Notes: generated from the sequence alone by a model not told the origin. DNA of 51,113 nucleotides from Alphaproteobacteria bacterium (GCA_025360345.1 JANYCJ010000170.1:1-51113), one strand, 5' to 3'; positions 1-9,936 are shown, counted from the stretch's first letter. Program-made: numbers and translations.

Positions 1-167
1 GCCTCATGCCCCAGCCCAGAAATGAAATACATCGCATCCACGAACGGGTTGCGCTGCTGCACCTCGCCGAAATCCACGAACAGCAAATGACGCACATGGT
101 TCAGCACCACCAGCCCCGCCGCCCCCCAGCGCGTCACATCCAGCAATGCCGAGAATTCTTTTTTCAT
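1..167 (-). CDS. acyltransferase family 3 protein, N-terminal fragment (runs off the window)
   Basis: The reverse strand encodes about 55 residues beginning MKKEFSALLDVTRWGAAG, then LNHVRHLLFVDF and a GLGHEA segment at the edge. A basic start, a first membrane helix with an Arg and a conserved Asn-His, and a later 'xxGLGHEA' turn are typical of the first part of membrane acyltransferase-3 (OafA/NodX-like) proteins, which acylate surface sugars. The ATG lies one base after the TAG of the flippase gene, so the two are probably translated together. The remainder of the protein lies outside the window, so the family call rests on this fragment only. Confidence 0.6.
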   Translation of the reverse strand, partial: MKKEFSALLDVTRWGAAGLVVLNHVRHLLFVDFGEVQQRNPFVDAMYFISGLGHE

Positions 168-168
168 G

Positions 169-1602
169 CTAATGGATCACCGCGCTTTTCATGAACGCCA
201 CTTCTTCCTTCAGCCGCCGCAACTGCAGCACGCCACTGCTGCCCATGCATAAAAACATGATCGCCCCCGCCATCGCCAGCTGCGCAATATTGCCCAGCCC
301 CAGCGCCGCCTGCAAGGCGGTGAATAAACAAATCCCCGCGGCGGTCGCGCTCACCGGCACCAGCACCGCCCGCCAATACGCCCCGTAGCCGCATTCGATC
401 AGCGGCAGCGTCAGCATCAGCGTGCGCGGAGCATACAGCGTGAACACAATGCTATACGCCGCCCCCACCCATTCCAGCCCGAACCACACCGAAATCATCA
501 GCGTCACCACCCATAGCACGCCCGTCTCCACGGTTGCTCGCAGCTGGTAATCGGTGCGCCCCAGCACCATGCGTATCGTGCCGCACAGCCCCATGATCGC
601 CTGTATCGTGCAGGCGCAGGACACCAGCATGAACACCTGCCCCGACTGCATCCATTTTTCCGAAAGCAGCACCGTAAAGGCCGGCCGCCACGCCGCCGCC
701 ACCATCCCCATGCCCGGAACGATCACAATCGCCAGTATCCGCGTCAGCAAGAGGAAGGTAGCGCGTATCGCCGCCTTGTCTTCCTTCACCCGGCTCAGCT
801 TCGCGTAAAACACATATTGCAGCGGCCCGCTCACCAGCATCATCGGCATCCGCCCAAACTGGAACGCCATGGAATACACCCCCACCGCCGCCGCATCCAT
901 CACCTTGCCGATCACCAGGTTGTCAATCGAGCGCGTAAAAAACGTGATGCCATTCACGCTCAGCACATTGCGCCCAAACGCGATATGCTCGGAAACCTCC
1001 TTCACATTGATGGCAAATAGTGGCCTGAACGAAGAGAACCAGAACGTCGCCCCCGTCCGCACGCTATACTGCACAATCTGCTGAATCACCAATGCCCACG
1101 CACCCGCCCCGTGCCGGGCGGAAACCACCGCCGCCGTGATGCTAAGCACCACCCCCGCCACTTCCGTGCCCGCCAGTAATTTGAACCGCTGCGCCTGCTG
1201 CAGTTCCGCCCCCGAAATGGAGCAGATGGATTGCAAAAACACCACCCCCGCCAGCGCCATCACAATCGGCCCCAGCCTCGGCTCTTCGAACACCGCCGAA
1301 AAAATCGGTGCGCAGATAATCATGATCGCGGCCAGCCCGCCCCCCAGCATCACCGAAAGCCAGAAACACGTAGACCATGTCTGCCGCTCCGAAACCGGCG
1401 TGCGCACCAAAGACATGCCAATCCCCGCATCGGCGATCATCATCGCAAACAGCACAAACGGCATCGCCATCGCCACCACGCCATAATCTTCCGGCGACAA
1501 AATGCGCGACAGGATGGGTATCGCAAGGAACTGCGCCAGCAGCCGCACCACGCTGGAAAGCGACATCGCCGCCGTATCGAACAGGGTTTTCTTCAGCGAC
1601 AT
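169..1602 (-). CDS. polysaccharide flippase (Wzx/MATE-like oligosaccharide exporter)
   Basis: A 477-residue, very hydrophobic protein with about twelve to fourteen membrane segments. It begins MSLKKTLFDTAAMSLSSVVR and soon shows a proline-rich turn (IPILSRILSPEDYGVVAMA) typical of oligosaccharide flippases of the MOP superfamily, which move lipid-linked sugar units across the inner membrane. I start it at 1602, because the 62 upstream in-frame residues are Arg/Cys-rich and lie in another frame of the preceding glycosyltransferase gene. GAGGG sits just before the chosen ATG. The glycosyltransferase stop is 7 bases upstream and an acyltransferase gene follows, so this is one reverse-strand surface-polysaccharide operon. 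The transported sugar cannot be told. Confidence 0.85.
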   Translation of the reverse strand: MSLKKTLFDTAAMSLSSVVRLLAQFLAIPILSRILSPEDYGVVAMAMPFVLFAMMIADAGIGMSLVRTPVSERQTWSTCFWLSVMLGGGLAAIMIICAPIFSAVFEEPRLGPIVMALAGVVFLQSICSISGAELQQAQRFKLLAGTEVAGVVLSITAAVVSARHGAGAWALVIQQIVQYSVRTGATFWFSSFRPLFAINVKEVSEHIAFGRNVLSVNGITFFTRSIDNLVIGKVMDAAAVGVYSMAFQFGRMPMMLVSGPLQYVFYAKLSRVKEDKAAIRATFLLLTRILAIVIVPGMGMVAAAWRPAFTVLLSEKWMQSGQVFMLVSCACTIQAIMGLCGTIRMVLGRTDYQLRATVETGVLWVVTLMISVWFGLEWVGAAYSIVFTLYAPRTLMLTLPLIECGYGAYWRAVLVPVSATAAGICLFTALQAALGLGNIAQLAMAGAIMFLCMGSSGVLQLRRLKEEVAFMKSAVIH

Positions 1603-1609
1603 GCGGCCC

Positions 1610-2596
1610 TCATTTCGGCTTATACAGGCCGAGGGCCTTGCCCACCACCGCCTGCACCGCGTAATAAGGCAGCCACAGATACGCCCGCGCATCCCGCTTC
1701 GCCATCGTGCGCACCTCCTGGGGCATCCCGCCCCCCTTCGCCAGCCGCCGGAGCGTGTGAAACGCGATGTCGCGCTTATGCAGCGCAATATGGCGGTCGT
1801 TCCACTCCCGGTCCGAAGCGTTCAGCGCCACCGTCCTGCCGATCAGCGTATGCGCGCGCATATTGTCGATCAGCCGCTGCATATAGCCCGGCGTCTCCCA
1901 ACCCATATTGCTGAAATACAAATTAATGCCCGAGCCGCAATACACCATCTTCGCCGGTGAAAAACACACCCGCGCCCGCGCCACCAGCGTCAGGAAAAAA
2001 ATCACATCCTCGCCCGCATTGCGCACCGAAGTATCGAACAACAGCTCCGCCGCCACGCTGCGCCGGTACATCGCGGTAGAAATCTGGCACGGGAAATCCC
2101 GCAGCGTAAGTGTGGTCATCACGTCCCTGCTCACCGCGATAGGGTCAGCCCCCTTCGCTGCCGTGATAAGCGGCAGGATCAGCCCCCCATCCGCCGAGAA
2201 ATGCGACGCATGGTGCCCGTCGCGCTCATTATCGCAGAAATACAGGTCAAACCCCTGCTCCAGCGCCGCCACCGCCTTGGCCACATGCCCCCCATACCAG
2301 CTATCGTCGGAATCAAGGAACGCAATATAAGTAGTGTCCGCGGAAACGGCTCTCAGCGCCGTATTGCGCGCCGCCGCCACCCCACCATTGGGCTGCGAAA
2401 GAATTTTAAGTGAAAAAGGCGGTTGGAAAACAAGGCCTTCCACTTCACCGGCCACCGGCACGGGCGAAGCGTCGTCCACCACGATCACCTCCACCGCCAC
2501 CCCGCCGGGCAGCGCCTGTGCCAAAATAGAAGAAAGCGCCCGCCGCAAAATGCCGCTATCACGCTGATAATAAGGAATAATGACTGAAACCAGCAT
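1610..2596 (-). CDS. family 2 glycosyltransferase
   Basis: The protein opens MLVSVIIPYYQRDSGILRRA, the canonical GT-A nucleotide-sugar-binding strand. It continues with EVIVVDDASPVP and, near residue 90, a FLDSDDSWYGG metal-binding DxD region. A later NAGEDVIFFL segment matches the 'ED' acceptor loop of GT2 enzymes. It probably adds a sugar to a surface polysaccharide on the cytoplasmic side of the membrane. A GTG at 2608 would add four residues (MANV); neither start has a strong ribosome site and I prefer the ATG because family members begin at this strand. It lies directly upstream of the flippase and is transcribed away from the next glycosyltransferase, so a divergent promoter probably lies in 2609-2735. 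Confidence 0.85.
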   Translation of the reverse strand: MLVSVIIPYYQRDSGILRRALSSILAQALPGGVAVEVIVVDDASPVPVAGEVEGLVFQPPFSLKILSQPNGGVAAARNTALRAVSADTTYIAFLDSDDSWYGGHVAKAVAALEQGFDLYFCDNERDGHHASHFSADGGLILPLITAAKGADPIAVSRDVMTTLTLRDFPCQISTAMYRRSVAAELLFDTSVRNAGEDVIFFLTLVARARVCFSPAKMVYCGSGINLYFSNMGWETPGYMQRLIDNMRAHTLIGRTVALNASDREWNDRHIALHKRDIAFHTLRRLAKGGGMPQEVRTMAKRDARAYLWLPYYAVQAVVGKALGLYKPK

Positions 2597-2768
2597 CACA
2601 TTCGCCACGTTAAAGGCACTCTCTTACAGCATTTTCCAAAGAGTTACAGCAAATTACTGCGCCCGCACCCCACGAAAAGCGCGAAAAACCGCCCTATATC
2701 CATGATAACGGTTGGTTTTTCCCCCCGTTTCCATTATGAAACCCCAGAAGCACAACAAGGGCCGCCCC

Positions 2769-3671
2769 GTGACCGATTTTTCCATCCTCATCTGCACCCG
2801 CAACCGCGCAGACAAATTGCAGAACACGCTCGCCTCCGTCGCAGCTGCCATCGCCCACGCCCCCTCCCTCTCCGTCGAAGTCCTCCTCGTGGATAACGGC
2901 TCCACCGACAACACCTCCGCCACCATAGCCCAGTGGGCCGCCTCCGTCCCCTTCCCGGTCAAAAACATCTTCGAAAAAACCCCCGGCCTTTCCGCCGCGC
3001 GCAACGCGGGCATCCGCGCCGCCACCGGGAATGTCGTGGCCTTCACCGACGACGACTGCACCCTGAACCCCGACTACCTCACCACACTCGCCCGCTACTA
3101 CGCCGCAGACACCACCCCCACCATCCGCGGCGGCAAGGTCGAGCTGGGCGACCCCACTGACATCCCCTACACCATCCTCCTCTGCCCCGAGCCGAAAAAG
3201 CTGCAATCCCCCATCTCCCCTTCCGGCTTCATCATCGGCGCCAACATGGCCATCCCCCAGTCCGTCTTGCACAGCACCGGCTTTTTCGACGAGCGCTTCG
3301 GCGCGGGCGCGCCCTTCAAGGCCGGTGAGGAAAGCGACTATATTTACCGCGCCTACCGCGCCGGAACGCCCGTGGAATACGTGCCTGACCTCATCGTCCA
3401 GCACTTCCATGGCCGTAAAGACAAAGCCGCCATCCACCAGCTCAGCCAGGGCTATTTCCTCGGCGGCGGCGCCATGTTCGCCAAGCACCTCACCGACCGC
3501 TTCCTCCTGCGCCACCTCTACTGGGACATCAAGGGCGCGCTGCGGGCATGGGCGAAAGGCGAAACCATCATGGACAAAGACCTCAACATCACCTACCGCG
3601 ACTATCTCTGCGCCACTTTTCGCGGCATGGCGCTCTATGGCAAACACCGCCTTTGCGGGGCCGGAAAATGA
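2769..3671 (+). CDS. family 2 glycosyltransferase
   Basis: A GT-A protein: TDFSILICTRNRADKLQNTL is the first strand, VEVLLVDNGSTDNT the second, then GLSAARNAGI and the metal-binding VVAFTDDDCTLNPDYL. The C-terminal part has FDERFGAGAPFKAGEESDY, the acceptor/catalytic region, and HFHGRKD. The sugar donor cannot be told. I choose GTG 2769 because AAGGG lies 7 bases upstream; an in-frame ATG at 2736 would add 11 residues but has no ribosome site. The stop overlaps the ATG of the pyruvyl transferase gene (ATGA), so the two are translationally coupled. Confidence 0.85.
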   Translation: MTDFSILICTRNRADKLQNTLASVAAAIAHAPSLSVEVLLVDNGSTDNTSATIAQWAASVPFPVKNIFEKTPGLSAARNAGIRAATGNVVAFTDDDCTLNPDYLTTLARYYAADTTPTIRGGKVELGDPTDIPYTILLCPEPKKLQSPISPSGFIIGANMAIPQSVLHSTGFFDERFGAGAPFKAGEESDYIYRAYRAGTPVEYVPDLIVQHFHGRKDKAAIHQLSQGYFLGGGAMFAKHLTDRFLLRHLYWDIKGALRAWAKGETIMDKDLNITYRDYLCATFRGMALYGKHRLCGAGK

Positions 3672-4681
3672 CCACCAGCGCCGTCATCATCCAAACCCTT
3701 CAGGATAAAATCCACGCCCTCCTCGCCCCCCACATGCCCAGCGGCGGCAAGCTCGCCCTGCTGGATTTCCCCGACCACCCCAATGTCGGCGACAGCGCCA
3801 TCTGGCTCGGCGAAATCGCCTATCTCAAACGCTGGCACCGCACCACCCCGCGCTATGTCTGCACCGTGGAAAACTTCCGCCATGAAGACCTCCGCGCCGC
3901 CCTGCCCACCGGCCCCATCTTCCTCCACGGCGGCGGCAATTTCGGCGATGTCTGGCCCAAGCACCAGGACTTCCGCGAAATGATTATCAAGGAATACCCA
4001 GACCGCCCCATCATCCAGCTCCCCCAATCCATCCATTTTTCGGATGAGGCCAGCATCGCCCGCACCGCTGCCATCATCAACGCCCACCCCAACTTCACCC
4101 TGCTGGTGCGCGACCAGCACAGCTACGACCTCGCCAAAAAGCACTTCACCTGCAAAACCGAACTCAGCCCCGACATGGCCTTTTGCCTCGGTGCGCAAAC
4201 CCGCCACGGCCCGCTCCTGCACAAGCTGCTCCTGCTCCTGCGCACCGACCACGAAACCCAGACCGCCGCTCCCCCCGCCAATGACCTCCCCCCGGGCGCC
4301 TCCGTCGAAGACTGGCTGGAAGAAGACCCCCATATCAATGGCCGCATCCGTAAGCTCACCAAGCGCTACCTCCCCCTCCTCGGCCTCAAAGCCCTGGTGC
4401 GCGACTACCAGCGCGAAATGCTGTACCGCTTCCTCGCCGAAGACCGCGTCACCCGTGGCCTGCGCCAGCTTTCCTCCGCGCCCTATGTCATCACCGACCG
4501 CCTCCACGCCCATATCCTCTGCCTGCTGCTCAACATCCCCCATACCGTGCTGGACAATAACTACGGTAAAATTCGCCGCTTCTCCGAAGTCTGGACCCAG
4601 GATCTTGGCATTTTATCCCGCGCCCAGACCCTGCCCGAGGCAATAAATACATATAAATCAATGATGGCCCCCAAAGCATAG
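3668..4681 (+). CDS. polysaccharide pyruvyl transferase family protein
   Basis: A 337-residue protein with the features of the PS_pyruv_trans family: FPDHPNVGDSAIWLGE near the start, the glycine-rich FLHGGGNFGDVWPKHQ, IIQLPQSIHF, and near the C-terminus ITDRLHAHILCLLL followed by DNNYGK. Family members move pyruvate from phosphoenolpyruvate onto sugar residues as a ketal, making exopolysaccharides acidic (ExoV, CsaB). The real start is the ATG overlapping the upstream glycosyltransferase stop; the longer in-frame extension is antisense-like noise. Its place between two GT2 genes supports a role in decorating the same polysaccharide. Some family members are glycosyltransferases, so the exact reaction is inferred. 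Confidence 0.85.
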   Translation: MTTSAVIIQTLQDKIHALLAPHMPSGGKLALLDFPDHPNVGDSAIWLGEIAYLKRWHRTTPRYVCTVENFRHEDLRAALPTGPIFLHGGGNFGDVWPKHQDFREMIIKEYPDRPIIQLPQSIHFSDEASIARTAAIINAHPNFTLLVRDQHSYDLAKKHFTCKTELSPDMAFCLGAQTRHGPLLHKLLLLLRTDHETQTAAPPANDLPPGASVEDWLEEDPHINGRIRKLTKRYLPLLGLKALVRDYQREMLYRFLAEDRVTRGLRQLSSAPYVITDRLHAHILCLLLNIPHTVLDNNYGKIRRFSEVWTQDLGILSRAQTLPEAINTYKSMMAPKA

Positions 4682-4779
4682 GCGCAAGGCATGGCTTTAC
4701 TTCAGCGCGGATAACCTTTACAATACCGCAAGTTAAAACTTAGCCACCCCATACCCCCGAGTGTAACGCCCCAAAAAAA

Positions 4780-5739
4780 ATGAGTGCAACGACACCAACG
4801 CCGCAGGTCTGTATCATCATCGCTGCCTACAACGCCGAAAAAACCATCGCCCGCGCCGTGGCCTCCGCCCTCGCGCAAGGCGAAACCGCCGAAATCGTGG
4901 TGGTAGACGATGCCTCCACCGACCAGACCCTCGCCGCCGCCCTCTCCGCCGACGACGGCACACACCGCCTCAAGCTCCTCCGCCAGCCGCAAAACGCCGG
5001 CCCCTCCGCCGCCCGCAACCGCGCCATCGCCGAAAGCACAAGCCCATGGCTCGCCGTGCTCGATGCCGATGATTTCTTTCTTCCCGGCCGCCTCTGCGGC
5101 CTGCTCCGCCACGCCGAAAACGCGGACTTCATCGCCGATAATATGTGGCAGGTGCCCGAAACCGATATCAACGCCCCCCGCACCTCCCTGCTCGACCCCG
5201 CCCCCACCGCGCCCGAGCACGTGAATTTCGACCGCTTCGTGCTGTCAAACGTCACCCGCCCCGGCAAGCAGCGCGCCGAGCTGGGCTTCATCAAGCCCCT
5301 CATGCGCCGCAGCTTCCTCGACCGCCACAACCTCCGCTATCAGGAACATATGCGCCTCGGCGAAGATTTCGAACTATACGCCCGCGCCCTCGGCCTCGGC
5401 GCGCGTATGCTGCTCCTTCCCGCGCAGGGCTACATCTCCGTCGTCCGCCCCAACTCACTCAGCGGCCAGCACACCGAAACCGACCTCCTCAACCTGCGCG
5501 ACTGCGACCACGCCCTCCTCGCCAGCCTGCCCCTGAACACCTCCGCCAAACAGGCGCTCCGCCAGCATTACCTGAGCCTTGATTGCCGCCTGCAATGGCG
5601 CCTGCTCATCCTCGCCGTCAAGCACCGCAACGTGAAAGCCGCGCTCGCCACCTTCCTGCGCCCATGGCCCGTGCCGCTCTACCTCCTCCGCAAACTGGCC
5701 GAAACTTTCGCCCAGCGTATGCAGGGCGCCCCCGCATGA
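4780..5739 (+). CDS. family 2 glycosyltransferase
   Basis: Begins with VCIIIAAYNAEKTIARAVAS, then EIVVVDDASTDQTLAAA, NAGPSAARNRAIAES and the metal-binding WLAVLDADDFFLPGRL. A LGEDFELYARAL segment further on is the usual GT2 acidic loop. About 100 bases separate it from the pyruvyl transferase, with no clear terminator. A poly-A stretch precedes the ATG instead of a good ribosome site, so the start is moderately sure. Its TGA overlaps the ATG of the exosortase gene, which couples polysaccharide assembly and exosortase expression. Donor and acceptor sugars are unknown. Confidence 0.85.
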   Translation: MSATTPTPQVCIIIAAYNAEKTIARAVASALAQGETAEIVVVDDASTDQTLAAALSADDGTHRLKLLRQPQNAGPSAARNRAIAESTSPWLAVLDADDFFLPGRLCGLLRHAENADFIADNMWQVPETDINAPRTSLLDPAPTAPEHVNFDRFVLSNVTRPGKQRAELGFIKPLMRRSFLDRHNLRYQEHMRLGEDFELYARALGLGARMLLLPAQGYISVVRPNSLSGQHTETDLLNLRDCDHALLASLPLNTSAKQALRQHYLSLDCRLQWRLLILAVKHRNVKAALATFLRPWPVPLYLLRKLAETFAQRMQGAPA

Positions 5740-7325
5740 CCGGCCCCAGCTACAAGCGGAATTCCGCAGCCCCCCTGCTTGCCATCACCCTCGGCCTGCT
5801 GCTCATCGCCTTCCACCGTATGCGCGGCGACCTCCTCGTCGCGTGGTCGTCCGAAGATTACGGCCACGGCATGGTGATTCCCTTCGTCGCCGCGCTCATG
5901 GGCTGGCACATCCTCACCAGCCACCCGCAAAAACCCGCCCCTTCATGGCTCGGCCCCGCCGTCATGTTGCTCAGCGCCCTGTTCCTCCTTATCGCCGCCC
6001 TTGCCGCCTTTCAGGCCGCCGCGCATTACGGCTTCATCATCGCCCTCATCGCCTGTTCCCTTGCCTTCCTCGGCACGCGCGGCACATTCCTGCTCCTTCC
6101 CGCCTTTATCTACCTCTTCTTCGCCATCCCCCTGCCGCATCTTGTGTATGCAAATCTCTCGCAGGACCTCCAGCTCCTCTCCTCCACCCTGGGCGTAAAA
6201 CTCCTCGAAGCCCTCGGCATCAGCGTCTATCAGGAAGGAAACGTCATTGACCTCGGGCTTTATAAATTGCAGGTGGTGGAAGCCTGCAGCGGCCTTCGCT
6301 ACCTTTTCCCGCTGGTAAGCTTCGGCTACCTCGTGGCCTACCTGATGCAGGACGCCATGTGGAAACGCCTCGTCATCTTCGCCTCCGCCGTGCCCATCAC
6401 CATTTTCATGAACACCCTGCGCATTGCCCTGATCGGCGTCACCGTCGACAAGTGGGGCCCCTCCATGGCCGAGGGCCTCCTCCACCAGTTTGAAGGCTGG
6501 GTGGTGTTTTCCCTCTGTGTCGCCATCATGCTGGCCGAGGCCGCGTGGCTCATGAAAGCCACCGCTGGCCGCCACAAGGGCCATTTCCGCTTTGAAATTT
6601 TCGGCATCCCCTCGGGCCGTATGCTCAAATCCCCCCTCATCCCCCGCCCCGCCGCCCTTGCCACCTTCGGCCTTGCCGCGGCGCTCGCGGGCATTTTCGG
6701 CAGCGGCATGATCGAAGAACGCGCCGAAACCATCCCCGACCATCCCTCCTTCGCCACCTTCCCCGCAGATATTGACGGCTGGCACGCCACCGAGCAGGGC
6801 TTAAGCCCCGATATCCTGAACAGCCTCCAGCTTACCGATTACTGGCTGGCCGACTATACCCATGACGGCATCCCCTCCCCCGTCAACTTCTACATCGCCT
6901 ACTATGCCAGCCAGCGCATCGGCTCCTCCACCCATTCGCCTGCGCATTGCATTCCCGGCGGCGGCTGGCAGGTAGAAAAGAAATCCCTCCTCCCCGTCAC
7001 CTTGTCGGACGGCACCGTCATCACCGTCACCCGTATGCTCATCCGCCGCGCCGAGGCCGCCCAGCTGGTCTATTTCTGGTTTGACGAGCGCGGCCGCAAC
7101 ATCACCGAAACCTCTTATGCCAAATGGTACCTGTTCGTGGATTCCATCACCATGGGCAGGAGCGACGGCGCGCTCGTTCGCCTCGTCACCCCCGTGGACG
7201 CCACCGAAAAAACCGAAGACGCAGACACCCGCCTCCAGCATTTCATGGAGCTGGCGCATCCCGCGCTGGCCACCTTCATCCCCGGCCGTAACCTGAGCCT
7301 CCCACCAGAAAGCCCCACCCCATGA
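5736..7325 (+). CDS. xrtD: exosortase fused to EpsI domain (XrtD-like, VPLPA-CTERM type)
   Basis: A 529-residue membrane protein. Residues about 15-275 are an exosortase, with multiple helices, FFAIPLPHLVYANLS, and the active-site residues Cys184 (VEACSGLRY), Arg229 (FMNTLRIAL) and His250 (GLLHQFEGW). After a last helix near 305-325, residues about 335-525 form the EpsI-like soluble domain with DGWHATEQG, YIAYYASQRIGSSTHSP and CIPGGGW. Exosortases are inner-membrane cysteine transpeptidases that cleave proteins with C-terminal sorting tails. A gene with a matching IPLPA tail lies 2.6 kb downstream. The start is the ATG that overlaps the previous stop. The D-type name is inferred from the substrate tail and the fused EpsI domain, not from a search. 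Confidence 0.85.
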   Translation: MTGPSYKRNSAAPLLAITLGLLLIAFHRMRGDLLVAWSSEDYGHGMVIPFVAALMGWHILTSHPQKPAPSWLGPAVMLLSALFLLIAALAAFQAAAHYGFIIALIACSLAFLGTRGTFLLLPAFIYLFFAIPLPHLVYANLSQDLQLLSSTLGVKLLEALGISVYQEGNVIDLGLYKLQVVEACSGLRYLFPLVSFGYLVAYLMQDAMWKRLVIFASAVPITIFMNTLRIALIGVTVDKWGPSMAEGLLHQFEGWVVFSLCVAIMLAEAAWLMKATAGRHKGHFRFEIFGIPSGRMLKSPLIPRPAALATFGLAAALAGIFGSGMIEERAETIPDHPSFATFPADIDGWHATEQGLSPDILNSLQLTDYWLADYTHDGIPSPVNFYIAYYASQRIGSSTHSPAHCIPGGGWQVEKKSLLPVTLSDGTVITVTRMLIRRAEAAQLVYFWFDERGRNITETSYAKWYLFVDSITMGRSDGALVRLVTPVDATEKTEDADTRLQHFMELAHPALATFIPGRNLSLPPESPTP

Positions 7326-9712
7326 AGACCAGCACCAAGATCGCCATCGCCTCCGCCATCGCCGTCGCGGCCTATGTTTCCCTGCACCGCGAAACCCCGC
7401 AGGTGCGCGAGCAGCGCTACCTCGCCCATGGCAACGAACTCTTCAACGCCGGGGAATATGAAAAAGCCCGCGTCGAATACCGCAACGCCGCCAAGCTCAT
7501 GCCCCTCGACCCCGAAATCAGCTACCGCTGGGGCATGGTCGATGAAGCGCAGGGCGACATCCGCAATGCCTTCGCCAACTATCTCCGCGCCGAGCAGCAG
7601 AACCCGCACTATGCCCCCGCCCTGCTCAAGCTCGCCCACTACCAGCTCGTGGTGGAGCAATACGGCGAAGTGCAGAAACGCCTCGATATCGTGCTCGCGG
7701 ATGATTCCGCCAACGCCGAGGCCCACGCCCTGAAAGCCTCCCTCCTTCTCCACCAGCACCAGTATGACGACGTCCGCAAGGAAATCGCATTGGCCACCGC
7801 CGCGGACCCCGGCAACATCACCGCCGCCTCCGTCCTCACCGGCCTCTACATCGCCGAAGGCGACATGGCCAAGGCCGAAGCCGCCGTGGACGACGGCATC
7901 GCCCACAACCCCAAAGACCTTTCGCTCCTCCTGCTGAAAGTGAAGATGTTCGAAAAACCCCTGAACCTGGAAAAAATCAACCAGGCCTATAACGACATCA
8001 TCAAGCTCCAGCCCAGCGACGTGCAGCTGCGCACCGTGCTGGCAGACATCTATATGCAGGGCGGCAGGCTCGACGACGCCGAAACCACCCTCCGCAGCGC
8101 CACGCATGACATGCCTGACAACTGGGACCTGAAACACCAGCTGGTCATGTTCCTCGGCCGCTACCGCAGCGTGGATGTCGCCGAAAAAGAAATCCAGTCC
8201 ATGATGCAGTCAGACTCCGACCATACCGAGCTGTATTTCTGGCTCACCGAGCTTTATATAGACCACAACCAGATTGACAAAGCCGTGGCCCTCCTCGAAC
8301 AGATCGTGGCCCGGGATGATTCCGACCGCCAGAGCCTGCTCGCCCGCTCATCCCTCGCCCGTATCAATTTCCGCAAAGGCAACAAGGAACTGGCCGAACA
8401 GCTGGTGAACGCCGTGCTCGCCAAAGCCCCCACGAATCCTGAAGCGCTTTATGTCCGCGCCAGCATCGCCACCGATGAGGCGCGCTACCAGAATGCGGTA
8501 AACGACCTGCGCCTTATCATCCGCAACAATCCCAAAAACGCTGACGCGCTCCAGCTTCTCGCTGAAGTGCTGCTGCTGCAGGGCTACACCGACCTCGCCA
8601 TCGAAACCCTCAATCAGGTGGTAGAGCTGAACCCCGCCAACTCGCCCGCGCAGGTGCGCCTCGCCCAGATGTATAACCAGAACCATGATCCCGAGCACGG
8701 CATGAAAATCCTCGATGCCGTCACGAAGCTGGACCCCGGCTACCCCGTCGCGTGGGAAAGCATGGCGCGCCTGGCCATCGGCATGAATGATTTTAAAACC
8801 GCCAACCTCGCCATCACCCATCTGCAGGGCTTTAAAGGGCAGGAGCAGGTGGCGCAGTTCCTTACCGGCCAGCTCGCCCAGGCCAGCGGCGACAAATCCG
8901 TTGCCCTCGGCACCTACGCCGAGATCATCAAAAAGGACCCCAAATCCCCCCTCGCTGAGCGCGCCGTGTTTGAAATGGTCGAAAAGCACCACTCTCCCGA
9001 AGAGCTCACTGCCACCTTGCAGCTCCTGAACTCCCTCAACACTGACAGCGCCTATATTAATACCATTATCGGTGAAACCTACATGGCACTGGAAAAGCCA
9101 GACCTGGCCCTTGCCGCGTTCGACAAGGCCATCGCCAACCACCCCGTCACCCAGGACGCCTACCTGAACCGCGCCAAGATGTATTATGATGCCGGGGACG
9201 AAGCTAAGGCTGTCGAACTCCTGAAACTGGCACATGACGCCAACACCAGCGACGTCCGCGCCGACCTCTTCCTTGCCGATGTGGACACCAAGAACGCCAA
9301 GTTCGCCGACGCCATCCAGCGTTATCAGGATCTGCTCGTGCGCTTCCCCGACCTCGATGTCGCCGCCAACAACATGGCATCCCTCATCGCCGACAATGAA
9401 TATACCGATGCCGCGCAGTTAGAAAAGGCCGCCAAGGCCGTTGAGCATTTCGCCGCTGGCAAGAACCAGAACTTCATTGACACCTTAAGCTGGGTCTATT
9501 ACCGCCAGGCCAAGTTCACTCAGGCCGAGTCGCTCATGGAGCATAATAGTAGCTTAGGCCCCCTAAGTCCTAACATGCACTATCATTATGGCGCCATTTT
9601 GATTGCCCGCGGTAATAAACCCAAGGCTAAAGATGAACTTCAAAAGGCTACTCTTAAGGAAGCCTCCCCTGAAATTGTCAAAAAGGCGCAGGAATTGTTA
9701 AAGGATATTTAG
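7322..9712 (+). CDS. exosortase-associated TPR-repeat protein (PrsT-like)
   Basis: A 796-residue protein with a short hydrophobic N-terminal segment (about residues 6-20, no lipobox cysteine) followed by tandem tetratricopeptide repeats over nearly the whole length. Examples are YLAHGNELFNAGEYEKARVE, LLAEVLLLQGYTDLAIETLN and TYMALEKPDLALAAFDKAIA. Its start overlaps the exosortase stop (ATGA). Large TPR proteins next to exosortase/EPS genes are a recurring partner of PEP-CTERM-type systems and probably act as envelope scaffolds. The last 150 bases of the gene use noticeably more A/T-rich codons than the rest. Its molecular role is inferred from context. Confidence 0.8.
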   Translation: MKTSTKIAIASAIAVAAYVSLHRETPQVREQRYLAHGNELFNAGEYEKARVEYRNAAKLMPLDPEISYRWGMVDEAQGDIRNAFANYLRAEQQNPHYAPALLKLAHYQLVVEQYGEVQKRLDIVLADDSANAEAHALKASLLLHQHQYDDVRKEIALATAADPGNITAASVLTGLYIAEGDMAKAEAAVDDGIAHNPKDLSLLLLKVKMFEKPLNLEKINQAYNDIIKLQPSDVQLRTVLADIYMQGGRLDDAETTLRSATHDMPDNWDLKHQLVMFLGRYRSVDVAEKEIQSMMQSDSDHTELYFWLTELYIDHNQIDKAVALLEQIVARDDSDRQSLLARSSLARINFRKGNKELAEQLVNAVLAKAPTNPEALYVRASIATDEARYQNAVNDLRLIIRNNPKNADALQLLAEVLLLQGYTDLAIETLNQVVELNPANSPAQVRLAQMYNQNHDPEHGMKILDAVTKLDPGYPVAWESMARLAIGMNDFKTANLAITHLQGFKGQEQVAQFLTGQLAQASGDKSVALGTYAEIIKKDPKSPLAERAVFEMVEKHHSPEELTATLQLLNSLNTDSAYINTIIGETYMALEKPDLALAAFDKAIANHPVTQDAYLNRAKMYYDAGDEAKAVELLKLAHDANTSDVRADLFLADVDTKNAKFADAIQRYQDLLVRFPDLDVAANNMASLIADNEYTDAAQLEKAAKAVEHFAAGKNQNFIDTLSWVYYRQAKFTQAESLMEHNSSLGPLSPNMHYHYGAILIARGNKPKAKDELQKATLKEASPEIVKKAQELLKDI

Positions 9713-9936
9713 CTTTGACCCCTCTTATTAAAACACCATTAGGAGTAAATACCTCCGCGTAAAGAGAGCATAAAGATCATATTGTCCTTATTTATGGGTA
9801 ATTTATGGGTTTTTTATTTTCTAAAATTTTTCTCATAAAACACACAAAATAGTGCTTGCTGGTAAAGTAAACTTTTGCTATCAAGGCACCACGAAACATA
9901 AATCCGTCTACCCCTCTATATAAAAGAATTACCACG
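9713..9936 (+). promoter_or_regulatory. AT-rich intergenic region with a candidate promoter for the sorted protein gene
   Basis: This 224-base stretch separates the TPR gene from the sorting-tail protein and is far more AT-rich than its surroundings. A candidate promoter has TTGCTG at 9856-9861 and TATCAA at 9879-9884, separated by 17 bases. A second TATATAAA-like box lies near 9917. The gap suggests the substrate has its own promoter. No strong terminator is visible after the TPR gene. Confidence 0.35.
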